In this document: piece after piece, positions 16,644 through 25,716 of the stretch
Position numbering within the stretch: position 1 is the first letter of the stretch
Layout: each line of letters starts with the position of its first letter
Assembly (NCBI GenBank): GCA_035378985.1
Contig: DAOSUR010000003.1
Span: 62,001-126,000, forward strand
Reading direction: 5' to 3'
Length of the DNA: 64,000 bases
Source: Anaerohalosphaeraceae bacterium
GTDB taxonomy: Bacteria; Planctomycetota; Phycisphaerae; Sedimentisphaerales; Anaerohalosphaeraceae
Notes under the pieces: generated by a model
Seen by the model: only the letters and a program-made list of their open reading frames with translations
The model's database searches: none
What the model was told of the DNA's origin: nothing
Program-made: the position numbers and the translations under genes

Positions 16644-18446
16644 ATGACAGATGCTTGCGGGAAACGCCAACCCAGGTTTTTCACCCTTATTGCTTTTGTA
16701 AGTCTTTTTTATACAGATTGTTATGTTTCTTTTGCTCAAAAACAGAGTGAGTCACTTTCTGCAACCCGTACTCAAAACATCGCTAATCTTGATTCCGAGG
16801 TAATTCGGTCCCTTCAAAATCTGGCTTTAGTCCCGGAAAGCAAATGGGGTTATCTTTTTGAAGCCGGCGGCTCTTTCCCGGCCCTCATGTGGTCTGACAG
16901 CTATTTAGTCCAGAAATTGACCGGTGCGGAAAAACCTTCCGTCCGCTGGTTTGACAGTGCCTTGAATGAAACAGTTTCCTGTCAAAAATCCGGTCGTTAT
17001 CTGGCCTATGCCGAATTGAAACTGCCGGACGGACACCTCATCCGACATTCAGCCACGTTTTATGCAATCCCCCCCAATTCGCATCCCTGGAGAAATGATA
17101 CCCGTTTTGTCCTTTATAATCGTTCCCGTCCCTGGTGGCACCCCTGGCACGGCAAACCTCATGCTCAAGTCGATTTCTTGGAGAATCTGGGGCTGTCCCG
17201 CTCTGCCTGGGAGGCCAACCAGACGCTCCTTGCCGCCTGGGCCGGAAAGGCCTTTGTAGAATTCCTCGAATCCGACCCTTACGGTCCTGTTCTTTTGGGT
17301 TTTCTCTCCGAACCGGAGCGATTTGATTATCTGCCCCCCAAAGCCCGCACACCTGAAATCGCCAACGATGAACTCCACCTGCAATTGAAGCGAAAAATCC
17401 TCAACCTTTCCGAGCCGGCCCGGAAACTGCTGCCCCCGCCGCCGACTCAGGAACCGTCGGTTGAGCTTCGGCCCGGCTCCCCGCAGGAAGCCGGTTTCAG
17501 CCCGGACGCCCCCCAGCAAATCCGTCAGCTCTGTCAAAAATGGTACGAAGAAAGCCGCGAGCCTTTTGCCGTCCTGCTGGCCCGAAACGGAGTCATCTTC
17601 TTTCATGAGGCCTTCGGTTCCCTGCCGGACGGCACCCCCATGACCGTGGATACCCCGATGTTCATGGCTTCTATCACAAAATTGATGAGCGGAATGCTTT
17701 TCGCCCAGTTTGTCGAGCAGGGATTGGCCGACATCGACCAGCCCGTTGGTGTTTTTCTGCCGGACTGGTCTGTCGAAGGTCCCAAAGCCGTCACATTCCG
17801 TCACTGTTTTACCCATACAACCGGCCTGAGCGGTCATTACGAATTCGGCGGGATGCACAATCCCTGGCTTGAAAATGCTCTGGCCCTGGCCGCCCCGCAG
17901 CTGCCTGTCGGGCAAGTGCATGAATACAACGGGATGGGGTATGACCTGGCCGGCAAAGCGATGGAGATGATTGCCGGCAAAAGCGCTTTTCGGCTGATGC
18001 ACGAACAGATTTTTGAGCCCCTCGGGATGAGCCATACCGTCCTTGATGATATGGCCACCTGCTCTACCAGCACCCCGATGGACATCGCCCGCATCGGCCA
18101 GCTCATCCTCAACGGCGGCGTCTGCGGCGGCAGACGGTTCTTCTCCGAAAAAACCCTCCAGCGGCTTCTGCCCTGTCCTTTAAATACGTATTATCCCGCT
18201 GTCCAGAAAGACTGGGGGATCGGAATGACCTGGATGCCCGCAGAAAACCCGGATGCCGATAAAACCGGCCGAGCGTATCTATTCAGCTCCCGTGTTGTCG
18301 GCCATGGAGCCGCCTCCTCCGCTGTCTTTCGCGTGGACCTCGAAAACCGTCTGATTATCGTCCAGACGCGAAACCAGGCCGGCCCGCATTACGACAAATA
18401 CCTGACGGAGTTTCTTAAGACAATCGACCAAACCATGAATCGATAA
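16644..18446 (+). CDS. Secreted serine hydrolase of the class C beta-lactamase / esterase family, 600 aa
   Basis: An N-terminal hydrophobic segment (about residues 11-31) suggests export. Residues 40-270 form a domain I do not recognise. The C-terminal half (about 285-600) is a beta-lactamase/PBP-like fold: the catalytic Ser343-x-x-Lys346 is in MASITKLMSG, Tyr428 lies in HEYNGMGYDLAG, and the third motif is probably VVGHGAASSAVFR. The Tyr-x-Asn motif reads Tyr-Asn-Gly here, so it is more likely an esterase or amidase than a beta-lactamase. As first gene of an operon with a symporter and two glycoside-acting enzymes, it may remove acyl groups from the substrate glycan (inference). Confidence 0.82.
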   Translation: MTDACGKRQPRFFTLIAFVSLFYTDCYVSFAQKQSESLSATRTQNIANLDSEVIRSLQNLALVPESKWGYLFEAGGSFPALMWSDSYLVQKLTGAEKPSVRWFDSALNETVSCQKSGRYLAYAELKLPDGHLIRHSATFYAIPPNSHPWRNDTRFVLYNRSRPWWHPWHGKPHAQVDFLENLGLSRSAWEANQTLLAAWAGKAFVEFLESDPYGPVLLGFLSEPERFDYLPPKARTPEIANDELHLQLKRKILNLSEPARKLLPPPPTQEPSVELRPGSPQEAGFSPDAPQQIRQLCQKWYEESREPFAVLLARNGVIFFHEAFGSLPDGTPMTVDTPMFMASITKLMSGMLFAQFVEQGLADIDQPVGVFLPDWSVEGPKAVTFRHCFTHTTGLSGHYEFGGMHNPWLENALALAAPQLPVGQVHEYNGMGYDLAGKAMEMIAGKSAFRLMHEQIFEPLGMSHTVLDDMATCSTSTPMDIARIGQLILNGGVCGGRRFFSEKTLQRLLPCPLNTYYPAVQKDWGIGMTWMPAENPDADKTGRAYLFSSRVVGHGAASSAVFRVDLENRLIIVQTRNQAGPHYDKYLTEFLKTIDQTMNR

Positions 18447-18486
18447 CCCCTCAAGCAAACCAGCAAGAATGGATGAGGAGTATCCT

Positions 18487-20463
18487 ATGCAGTACTTGAC
18501 AACCCTCGACTATATCCTGATTGTTCTGTATTTTCTGGCCCTGATCGGCCTGGGCTTCTTCCTGCAGAAACGCGCTTCCGGCTCGATGGAAGAATACTTT
18601 CTGGCCGGAAAATCCCTGCCCTGGTGGGCCATCGGCATCTCCGGCATGGGCTGGTCGCTGGATATGACCGGCACGATGCTGATTACCTCCCTTTTGTTTC
18701 TGCTGGGACCGCGGGGGCTTTTCCTCGAATTTCGCGGCGGAGTGCCGCTCGGGTTGGTCTTTGTAATGGCCTGGACCGGCAAATGGCATCGCCGAAGCGG
18801 CTGTATGACCGGAGCCGAATGGCAGGCCTACCGCTTCGGAACAGACTGGGGCGGGCATGCAGCCCGAATCCTCTCGGCCGTCGCCGGAATCGTCTTTACC
18901 ATCGGAATGCTTGCCTACCTGGTCAAGGGGTCCGGACTCTTTGTGTCCACCTTTATCCCTCAGCTGTCGCCCGCAGCCGCTTCGCTGATTCTGGTCGTCG
19001 TTACTACCTTATACACCGTCACGTCCGGCTTTTACGGAGTAGTATATAGTGATATTCTTCAGGCCTTTCTCATTTTCTTAGGGGCCGTCCTGGTCATTGT
19101 CGTCGCCGTCGGAAAAATCGGCAGTCCCGAGGAATTATCTCGACTGGCTCAGGAAGTCACCGGCAGTACCGACTGGATGACTTCCTTTCCGCAATGGAAA
19201 ACCTACATGCCCCCCGGCTACGAAATGTACGAATGCCTGATGATGTTCACCATCTTTCTGATTTTACGCAACATCATTGTCGGGCTGGGCACGGGCAATA
19301 CTCCTCAGTACTTCGCCGCCCGCAGCGACAAAGAATGCGGAAAAATCGCCTGCCTCTGGTCCGCTCTGCTGACCTTCCGCTGGCCGATGATGATGGGTTA
19401 TGCGGTCCTCGGGATTTATCTGATTAAAGAAATGTTCCCCTCCCCCGACCTGTTCGCCGCCGCTGCCGAGCAAATTCATCGGGCCCTGCCCAACCTTTCC
19501 AAAGCCCAGTGGTCGGATATGCTCTCTACAATCGCCAACTCCTCGGCGGCCTATCCCGATTTGGCCAAAACCCTCGAATCCGTCCTCGGCAAAGACTGGG
19601 CGGTTCACCTGCCTTATGTGAGTTATGAAGGCACCGTGCTGGCCGAAAAAATCCTGCCCGCCGCCCTGCTCTATATGATTCCCGCCGGCCTGAAGGGATT
19701 GATTCTGGTCAGTCTTCTGGCCGCCACGATGTCCACCTTCGACTCCACGGTCAACATGGCCGCCGCCCTCTTTACCCGCGATATTTACCAGGCCTACCTG
19801 CGTCCCAAAGCCCAAACACGGGAACTGCTCTGGTCCAGCTATATCTTTACTGTTCTGATGGTGGCCGTCGGCTTTTTCATGGGCTACTACGCCAAGAGCA
19901 TCAACGACATCTGGGGCTGGATTACCATGGGCCTGCTGTCCGGATTGGCGATTCCGAGCGTGCTGCGGCTCTATTGGTGGCGGTTCAACGGCGCCGGCTT
20001 TGCCATCGGCACCTTCGGCGGAATGGCCGCCGCCGTCATCCAGCGCATCTATTGGCCCGACTGGACGGAACAGACACAATTTATTGTCCTGACGCTGGCC
20101 TCTTTGGTCTTTACCGTTTGGGGGACTTATGTTGCCGGTCCCGCCGACAAACAAACGCTCGAGAATTTCTACTGCACTACCAAACCCTTCGGACTTTGGG
20201 GACCCTTTGTCAAACGCCTTGACCCGGAAACCCGCCAACGGCTTTGGCAGGAACACAAAAACGACCTGCTGTCGCTGCCCTTCATCTTCATCTGGATGGT
20301 CTGTATGTATCTGATGCCGATGCAGCTGATGCTCGGCACCTACAAGGCCTTCACTATCACAACACTTTTGTTTCTAATCGGAATCGCAGGAATCTTCTGT
20401 TTCTGGTATAAAAATGACAGCGGGCTGCCCGATCGGCTCACGCTTCTGGAGGAACAAAAATGA
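18487..20463 (+). CDS. Sodium/solute symporter (SSS family), 658 aa
   Basis: The ATG at 18487 is preferred over one at 18469 because GAGGAG lies 6 bases before it. The protein has about 14 hydrophobic segments and SSS-family signatures: SMEEYFLAGKSLPWWAIGIS near the N-terminus, the GFYGVVYSDILQAFLI region and GLKGLILVSLLAATMSTFDS. The length (658) is at the long end of the family, with a C-terminal extension carrying two extra helices. It probably imports, with sodium, the oligosaccharide released outside the cell for intracellular phosphorolysis. The stop codon overlaps the next start (ATGA), so the operon is tightly coupled. The substrate is inferred from context only. Confidence 0.92.
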   Translation: MQYLTTLDYILIVLYFLALIGLGFFLQKRASGSMEEYFLAGKSLPWWAIGISGMGWSLDMTGTMLITSLLFLLGPRGLFLEFRGGVPLGLVFVMAWTGKWHRRSGCMTGAEWQAYRFGTDWGGHAARILSAVAGIVFTIGMLAYLVKGSGLFVSTFIPQLSPAAASLILVVVTTLYTVTSGFYGVVYSDILQAFLIFLGAVLVIVVAVGKIGSPEELSRLAQEVTGSTDWMTSFPQWKTYMPPGYEMYECLMMFTIFLILRNIIVGLGTGNTPQYFAARSDKECGKIACLWSALLTFRWPMMMGYAVLGIYLIKEMFPSPDLFAAAAEQIHRALPNLSKAQWSDMLSTIANSSAAYPDLAKTLESVLGKDWAVHLPYVSYEGTVLAEKILPAALLYMIPAGLKGLILVSLLAATMSTFDSTVNMAAALFTRDIYQAYLRPKAQTRELLWSSYIFTVLMVAVGFFMGYYAKSINDIWGWITMGLLSGLAIPSVLRLYWWRFNGAGFAIGTFGGMAAAVIQRIYWPDWTEQTQFIVLTLASLVFTVWGTYVAGPADKQTLENFYCTTKPFGLWGPFVKRLDPETRQRLWQEHKNDLLSLPFIFIWMVCMYLMPMQLMLGTYKAFTITTLLFLIGIAGIFCFWYKNDSGLPDRLTLLEEQK

Positions 20464-23411
20464 AATCGTTTGCCAATGCCGTACTCTTGGGACTTTTTGC
20501 TGTCAGTTTTTGCAAAGGAAACGATAAGCAGTCCTATTCCATCGGCCTCATCGGGGAAAGCCCTGTTGCGGAGCAGGCCCTTCGCCAGGCCGGCTATCCG
20601 CTCACAGCCCTGACTTGGAATGATTTTCTCGAGGGCAAAGTCACTGCAGAGCGTTTCTCCTGCCTGCTGTTTGCCCAGCCCCGCCGATTTCCCTATCAGG
20701 CCCGCCAAGCCCTTCAGCAATATATGAAAGACGGCGGCGACCTGATCCTTCTGAACGGACCGGCCTTTGAAATCCCTGTCTTTCTGCATCGCGGCCGATG
20801 GTACTCCCCGCAGGAACTCCTGCCGCAGCTGGCGGCGGATACCGCTGACCGAAATCTGTCCATCGATTTCGCCAAGGAAGACCCCGCCCGCTGGACTCGG
20901 GACTGCGACAATCCCGGCTCTCCCAGCACTCTGCAGAAAAAGGAGGAAGGCGGGTTGACGTGTTTTGAAGCAGCTATCCGTCAATTCTCCCGCTGGGACA
21001 CCTTCCGCGGCCCCTTCCAAAGCAAAAAAGGTCACAACGCCCTCTGGCTGAAGGTCAGGGGCTCGGACAACCTTCGCCAACTTGTCGTCGAAATTCGGGA
21101 GCAGGACGGCAGCCGCTGGGTGGCCGTCGCTGACTGCCCCCGTCAATGGCAGGAAATTGTCCTTCTTCCGGCCGGTTTCCAGTTCCTGCCGGACGGCTCA
21201 CCGCCCGGACGAGGCGGACGCGGAGACGGACTTTGCCTCGAAAAGGCCGCCTGGCTTCAGTTCGGCATGTCCTACGATTATTCTCCGCATCCGCCCGCCG
21301 ATTATCAAATCTGCCTGGCACAGGCCGGAACGGCGAAAATTGACCTGCCGGACGGCTTCGGTAAACCTCTCTTCGAAAAGATTCTGCCAATCTTTTCCGC
21401 TCAGCCGTTTCACCAATACGACGATGCTGTTTCTGTTCGGCCCGCTCCCCATCAGTCCCTTTTCGAAGGTCCCGCCCAAACCAAAATGGCCTTAAAAGGC
21501 ACCTCCGCCATCGGATTTCCGTACATCAACGAATCCAAATACACCGGAATCCTGCAGGTCTTTGATGCCTGGGACCGCTCCCGAGGATTCGCCGCCGGCC
21601 TCCTTGAACACTACGAGGGCCCATACAAAGGCGGCCAATGGCTCCTGTTCGGCGTCCACACCGAGGGTTTCTATCAATCCAACCTGTTCAAGGACTGCCT
21701 GCTCCAAACCCTGCAAAAAATCCGGCAGCCGAATCGCCTCCGACAGCTGGCCGAGGCGGAAAAGCAGGCCAAAGAAAAACGCATGCCCCGGCCCCAAAGC
21801 CGATTAAAACCCATCCGCCTCAGTTCGGACGGGAAGCACTTCATCGACGCCGACGGCAAACCGTTCTTTATGCTCGGCGTCAATTACATCGGCTCGTTCG
21901 ACTGCAAGACCTCCCACGCTTCCGATAACTTCTTTTACGACAAGTGGGAAACCGATTTTCGCAAGGCCCGCGACGCCGGCATCAACTGCCTGCGGCTCTG
22001 GATTGAAGGCCTCAACGCCGACAAAAGCAAAATGGACAGTATTCTGCATCTGGCAAACCAATACGGCCTCTATCTGCTTCTTCACCCGACCGCCCACCCC
22101 AAAGAAAAGGGCGAAGACCTGACGCAGCTGTTTACAGACCTGGCCCGCCTTGTCTCTGCCGAACCGGCTGTCATCGGCTACGACCTGCAGAACGAACCCT
22201 ACATTACCACGGTCGGTGCCGTCCGAATTGCAGGACGTCCCAGCGCCGTCATTCAGCATGACCCCTACAACCGCTACGCCGACAAAGGTCTTTATGAGAA
22301 AGAATGGGTCGATGTCCGCGCCCAGCACGGCAGCGACTGGCCGCCTGTGAGTGAATGGGCGTCCCGAGAGGAACGCAGGGCCCTTCTGGCCGCCTACAAC
22401 ATCCTGGCTCGATGGAGTGCCCGGTATATCCATCCGCGGGATTACTCGTCTCTGTACGGCTGGAACACGACATTGCCACTGACCGGAGACATGGCCCCCT
22501 TCTTTGAGGCCGTTAACCAGACCTTTGCCGACTGGCTGAACCTTCACATCCCTGCCCTCCGCTCCATTCATCCGTCGGCTTTTCTTACCGTCGGCTACAA
22601 CAGTCTCCTGACCGCCCTGCCTGCCAACAGCCGGCTGGATTTTGTCAATCATCATCTTTACCAGCCGCCGACCTCCTTCGAAGACCTCCGGAAAGCCGTC
22701 ACGACCTTTGACCGCCTCCGTGAAATCTGGCCCGACAAGCCCATCACGCTGGGCGAATTCGGATACAGCTGCGGCACACGCCTGCCGGACGGCTCCACGC
22801 TCGACATCTACAATTCGGCAGCAGCAGAACTGATGATTTACCTTTATGCATGGGCCAACGGATTTGACGGAGCTATGTCCTGGATGGAGTCTGATTGGCC
22901 GATTGCCCTGATTGATTACTCCGCCCCATGGGTCAGCAAAACCAAACAGGCCTATGAAGCGGGCTTTGGGATGTACTACTACGATGGAACTGAAACCGGG
23001 CATCCCAAACCGATTGTCGGCGCCCTGCGGACATTCCGGGATTATCTGGACCTTTATCCGTCTGAAAAAGGGCAGCTGGAACTGCGGCCCGATTCCGCCC
23101 TTCAGACCGGCTGCGGCTGGCTGTATCAGGCCCCCCATGCCCGCTTTGCCGGTACCAAAACCTTTCAAAACGAGCACATCCTGTTCCGCGCTTCACAGGC
23201 CGCCGTTCTGTTGCTCTACTGGACGGACAAAGAGCTTTGCATTCTGTCCACGGCGGATGCCCAGCTGTCTTTGAAAAAATCGTTTCTGCGGAACATCCTC
23301 GGCACAGACAACTGTTCCCTCGAAGGCCGCCTGAAAACCTCCTCCCAAGCCGAAGAATCCTGGACCCTCGAATTGCTGGAAAGTCAGCCCTGTCGGCTGA
23401 GAAGTCTTTAA
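20460..23411 (+). CDS. Secreted GH5-like glycosidase with N-terminal accessory domains, 983 aa
   Basis: It begins at an ATGA overlap with the symporter and has a signal peptide (about residues 1-20). Residues 26-110 and about 340-420 resemble a glutamine-amidotransferase/ThuA-like fold (SIGLIGESPVAEQALRQAG, GGQWLLFGVH), with a carbohydrate-binding-like beta-sandwich between them. The catalytic barrel runs from about 450 to 860: FFMLGVNYIGS and the acid/base Glu579 in YDLQNEPY, and the nucleophile Glu766 in PITLGEFGYS. This is clan GH-A, closest by motif to GH5. A C-terminal beta domain follows. With GH130 next door, an endo- or exo-beta-mannan activity is the best guess. Confidence 0.83.
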   Translation: MKSFANAVLLGLFAVSFCKGNDKQSYSIGLIGESPVAEQALRQAGYPLTALTWNDFLEGKVTAERFSCLLFAQPRRFPYQARQALQQYMKDGGDLILLNGPAFEIPVFLHRGRWYSPQELLPQLAADTADRNLSIDFAKEDPARWTRDCDNPGSPSTLQKKEEGGLTCFEAAIRQFSRWDTFRGPFQSKKGHNALWLKVRGSDNLRQLVVEIREQDGSRWVAVADCPRQWQEIVLLPAGFQFLPDGSPPGRGGRGDGLCLEKAAWLQFGMSYDYSPHPPADYQICLAQAGTAKIDLPDGFGKPLFEKILPIFSAQPFHQYDDAVSVRPAPHQSLFEGPAQTKMALKGTSAIGFPYINESKYTGILQVFDAWDRSRGFAAGLLEHYEGPYKGGQWLLFGVHTEGFYQSNLFKDCLLQTLQKIRQPNRLRQLAEAEKQAKEKRMPRPQSRLKPIRLSSDGKHFIDADGKPFFMLGVNYIGSFDCKTSHASDNFFYDKWETDFRKARDAGINCLRLWIEGLNADKSKMDSILHLANQYGLYLLLHPTAHPKEKGEDLTQLFTDLARLVSAEPAVIGYDLQNEPYITTVGAVRIAGRPSAVIQHDPYNRYADKGLYEKEWVDVRAQHGSDWPPVSEWASREERRALLAAYNILARWSARYIHPRDYSSLYGWNTTLPLTGDMAPFFEAVNQTFADWLNLHIPALRSIHPSAFLTVGYNSLLTALPANSRLDFVNHHLYQPPTSFEDLRKAVTTFDRLREIWPDKPITLGEFGYSCGTRLPDGSTLDIYNSAAAELMIYLYAWANGFDGAMSWMESDWPIALIDYSAPWVSKTKQAYEAGFGMYYYDGTETGHPKPIVGALRTFRDYLDLYPSEKGQLELRPDSALQTGCGWLYQAPHARFAGTKTFQNEHILFRASQAAVLLLYWTDKELCILSTADAQLSLKKSFLRNILGTDNCSLEGRLKTSSQAEESWTLELLESQPCRLRSL

Positions 23412-23436
23412 TCGCTGCATTTACGGAGAGTCATCA

Positions 23437-24462
23437 ATGAAACTGGTTCGTTATTCAAAAAATCCGATTCTGAAACCCAACCCGAAGAACTCCTGGGAAA
23501 ACTTCGTCACAACCAATCCCGGCGCCTGGTATGAGGAAGAAACCGGCCGCGTGCTGATGCTCTATCGGGCCGCCGGCGATGACGAAGCCCATGTCATCCG
23601 TTTCGGTCTGGCCGTCAGTTCCAACGGCTATGACTTTCAGCGTGTCAGCGACCAGCCCGTCTTCGGCCCCAGTGCCGACGGATTCGACGCCGGCTGTGTT
23701 GAAGACCCCCGCATCATCAAAATCGGTGAGTACTACTACATCACCTACGCCGCCCGTTTTTATCCGCCGGGCCGATACTGGCTGGCTGCCGGAAAACCCC
23801 AGGTCTGGAAACAGAGCCCGTCCGAGTTTCCCTATCTGATTCGGGAAAACGCTACTGTTACCGGCCTGGCCCTGACCAAAGATTTCAAAACCTGGATTCG
23901 GGCCGGACGTCTTACCAGCCCTCTGGTTGATGACCGCGATGTCATTCTGTTTCCCGAAAAGGTAAACGGAAAATTCGTGATGCTCCACAGGCCAATGAGC
24001 TGGGTCGGCCCCCAATACGGAACGGAACATCCGGCCATGTGGATTTCCTTTTCGGAGGACCTGCTCCACTGGCCCCAAAGCACCCTGCTGGCCGCCGCAA
24101 AGGAGGATTGGGAATGCAAAATCGGCGGCAATACCCCGCCCATCCGCACCCCGCACGGCTGGCTGACGCTTTACCACGCCGTCGGCCCGGACCGGTACTA
24201 CCGCCTCGGAGCGATGCTGTTGGACCTGAACAATCCGGCCAGGGTTACCCATCGAACCAAAGACTGGATTTTCCAGCCCGAAGAATGGTATGAAACCCAG
24301 GGATGCTATGACGGCGGCGGGGTCGTCTTCCCCTGCGGAAAAGTCGTCATCAACGATACGCTGTTTGTCTATTACGGAGCTGCAGACAAATATGTCGGAT
24401 TGGCCACCTGCAAACTCAGCGAGCTGCTGGATTACCTGCTGTCTTGTCCCGCCAATCACTAA
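23437..24462 (+). CDS. GH130 glycoside phosphorylase (beta-mannoside type), 341 aa
   Basis: The five-bladed propeller family GH130 is recognised by its opening (YSKNPILKPNPKNSWEN), the GCVEDPRI motif with the conserved catalytic Asp90, and the later DGGGVVFPCGKV and VYYGAADKYVGLATC. Length is normal. There is no signal peptide, so it acts in the cytoplasm, where known members split beta-1,4- or beta-1,2-mannosides with phosphate to give mannose 1-phosphate; some members are hydrolases. It lies 25 bases after the GH5-like gene and ends the operon. It suggests that the imported sugar is a manno-oligosaccharide. Confidence 0.92.
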   Translation: MKLVRYSKNPILKPNPKNSWENFVTTNPGAWYEEETGRVLMLYRAAGDDEAHVIRFGLAVSSNGYDFQRVSDQPVFGPSADGFDAGCVEDPRIIKIGEYYYITYAARFYPPGRYWLAAGKPQVWKQSPSEFPYLIRENATVTGLALTKDFKTWIRAGRLTSPLVDDRDVILFPEKVNGKFVMLHRPMSWVGPQYGTEHPAMWISFSEDLLHWPQSTLLAAAKEDWECKIGGNTPPIRTPHGWLTLYHAVGPDRYYRLGAMLLDLNNPARVTHRTKDWIFQPEEWYETQGCYDGGGVVFPCGKVVINDTLFVYYGAADKYVGLATCKLSELLDYLLSCPANH

Positions 24463-24485
24463 AAAAACATTGCCCTGCTGAAACA

Positions 24486-24523
24486 TTTGCGGCACTCCCC
24501 CTGCAAAGGGAGAGTGCCGCAAA
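24486..24523. terminator. Stem-loop between the GH130 gene and the opposing tRNA-Leu
   Basis: TTTGCGGCACTCCC pairs with GGGAGAGTGCCGCAAA with a two-base bulge. There is no T run directly after it on the plus strand; on the minus strand a T run follows 25 bases away. It may end transcription from both sides. Confidence 0.5.
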
Positions 24524-24626
24524 CAGCGCACAGACTCATATCGCTGAATCTGTGGCAAAACAAAGTCGAGGAACTCCCTGGACTCCCCTTTGTTCTGTGG
24601 AACTTCTCTCCCTGGACCCCAATCAA

Positions 24627-24712
24627 TGCCCAGGACTGGAGTCGAACCAGCACGAGGTGTTACCCCCATCAGGCCCTCAACCTGACGCGTCTGCCAATTC
24701 CGCCACCTGGGC
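24627..24712 (-). tRNA. tRNA-Leu (anticodon GAG)
   Basis: Acceptor arms GCCCAGG (24706-24712 on the minus strand) and CCTGGGC pair over 7 bases with discriminator A at 24627. The anticodon stem CAGG/CCTG encloses TTGAGGG, giving anticodon GAG. A long variable arm and GGTTCGACTCC T-arm fit class II tRNA-Leu. The CCA end is not encoded. The surrounding gap 24463-24929 holds no protein gene; a 9-base inverted repeat at 24812-24831 was noted without function. Confidence 0.95.
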
Positions 24713-24855
24713 TCCATTCAGATGGTATTGTACCGCCCCTATCTATTTTGGCAAGTTTTTTTTCACTTCCTCTTGGGTTGAGCATAAAAAAACACCCCAC
24801 CTCACACCATCGATTTTCCCAGGGGAAAATCACGATTCCAAAAGAAAGTCTTGAG

Positions 24856-24883
24856 TTGTCATTAGACGAAAGAATATTATAGC
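24856..24883 (+). promoter_or_regulatory. Possible promoter of the secreted protein gene at 24930
   Basis: TTGTCA (24856-24861) and TATAGC (24878-24883) are separated by 16 bases. The match is moderate. Confidence 0.35.
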
Positions 24884-24929
24884 CAGGGTAGATTTATCCG
24901 AGATTCCTTCGATAAGCAGGAGACTCTTT

Positions 24930-25688
24930 ATGACTGCACAAAGAAACCGAGTTGCTGCAATCTTGTTCGCATTAGGATTTACCTCTGCCCTGCAGGCAGA
25001 AACCGCCGTGGAGGCGGCAATCCGAATACAGAAGGCAATTGACAAGGGTACCCCGCCGGCATGGATGAACCCCGTTTTGCCCGAAAACATTCAAAAAAAC
25101 ATCCAAAACAAAGGGAAAACCCTTGCCCAACACCTGAAGTTAGGCAATGAGGAGAAGGAAGCCAGAGTCGCCTCGCTGCTGGCCGAGCACTACGGCCGGG
25201 TCTGGGCGTGGCATCAGCAGATAGATCAAGAACTGGAGGCCGCCTGGTCTGCCTGGGATGAGGCACGAGACCCAGCCAAAGGAGGCAAGGATGAACTGAA
25301 GGCCCTGACTGTCATGGTCGAACAGATCGACCCAATCTATGCCCAGTTTGCTCCCCAGATACAGAACCTGCTCGAGGCCCTTCAGCAGATACTCACTGAC
25401 GAGCAAATCACGGCCCTGCTGGACCAGATTACCCGCTCCCCGGGCGTAGACCGCACCTACAATGCCTACCTCGAAATGGTTCCCCAGATGAAAGACACGG
25501 AAAAAAAGATAATTCGCCAACGGTTAGAACAGGCACGACGGGACTCCCTGGCAGCCTGGACAGATAAAGAAATCGTCAGGATTTTTAAAAAATATAAGCT
25601 CCGTAATGAATTTTCTATAGATTACTTCGGCTACGGCTATCGGGAACATTACAAGGCATGGGTCGAACGGAACAAACAGGCGAAATGA
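24930..25688 (+). CDS. Secreted protein of unknown function, DUF3826-like, 252 aa
   Basis: A signal peptide (MTAQRNRVAAILFALGFTSALQA) is followed by an all-helical, charged protein. The spacing of its segments, with a HLKLGNEEKEARVASLLAEH start and a LAAWTDKEIVRIFKKYK ending, resembles DUF3826 proteins of Bacteroidetes and Planctomycetes, which often lie near polysaccharide-use genes; this assignment is from memory of the pattern and is uncertain. AGGAG lies 8 bases before the ATG. No catalytic residues can be named. It converges with queE, with only 28 bases between the stops, and is likely monocistronic. Confidence 0.75.
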   Translation: MTAQRNRVAAILFALGFTSALQAETAVEAAIRIQKAIDKGTPPAWMNPVLPENIQKNIQNKGKTLAQHLKLGNEEKEARVASLLAEHYGRVWAWHQQIDQELEAAWSAWDEARDPAKGGKDELKALTVMVEQIDPIYAQFAPQIQNLLEALQQILTDEQITALLDQITRSPGVDRTYNAYLEMVPQMKDTEKKIIRQRLEQARRDSLAAWTDKEIVRIFKKYKLRNEFSIDYFGYGYREHYKAWVERNKQAK

Positions 25689-25716
25689 CCCTCTTGGTTT
25701 TCTTCCTTCGTCTGAT

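Noticed and set aside
17049..18035. Long minus-strand frame opposite the serine hydrolase, and similar ones opposite 19264-20256 and 21804-23177
   Set aside because: These mirror the codon bias of the real genes on the other strand and show no domains, signal peptides or ribosome binding sites.
24812..24831. Palindrome GATTTTCCC-AG-GGGAAAATC
   Set aside because: A 9-base inverted repeat with a 2-base centre, but there is no T run, no second copy and no promoter overlap to assign a role.
24444..24882. Plus-strand reading frames across the tRNA-Leu region
   Set aside because: They run through the antisense of tRNA-Leu, have no family resemblance and no start signal.
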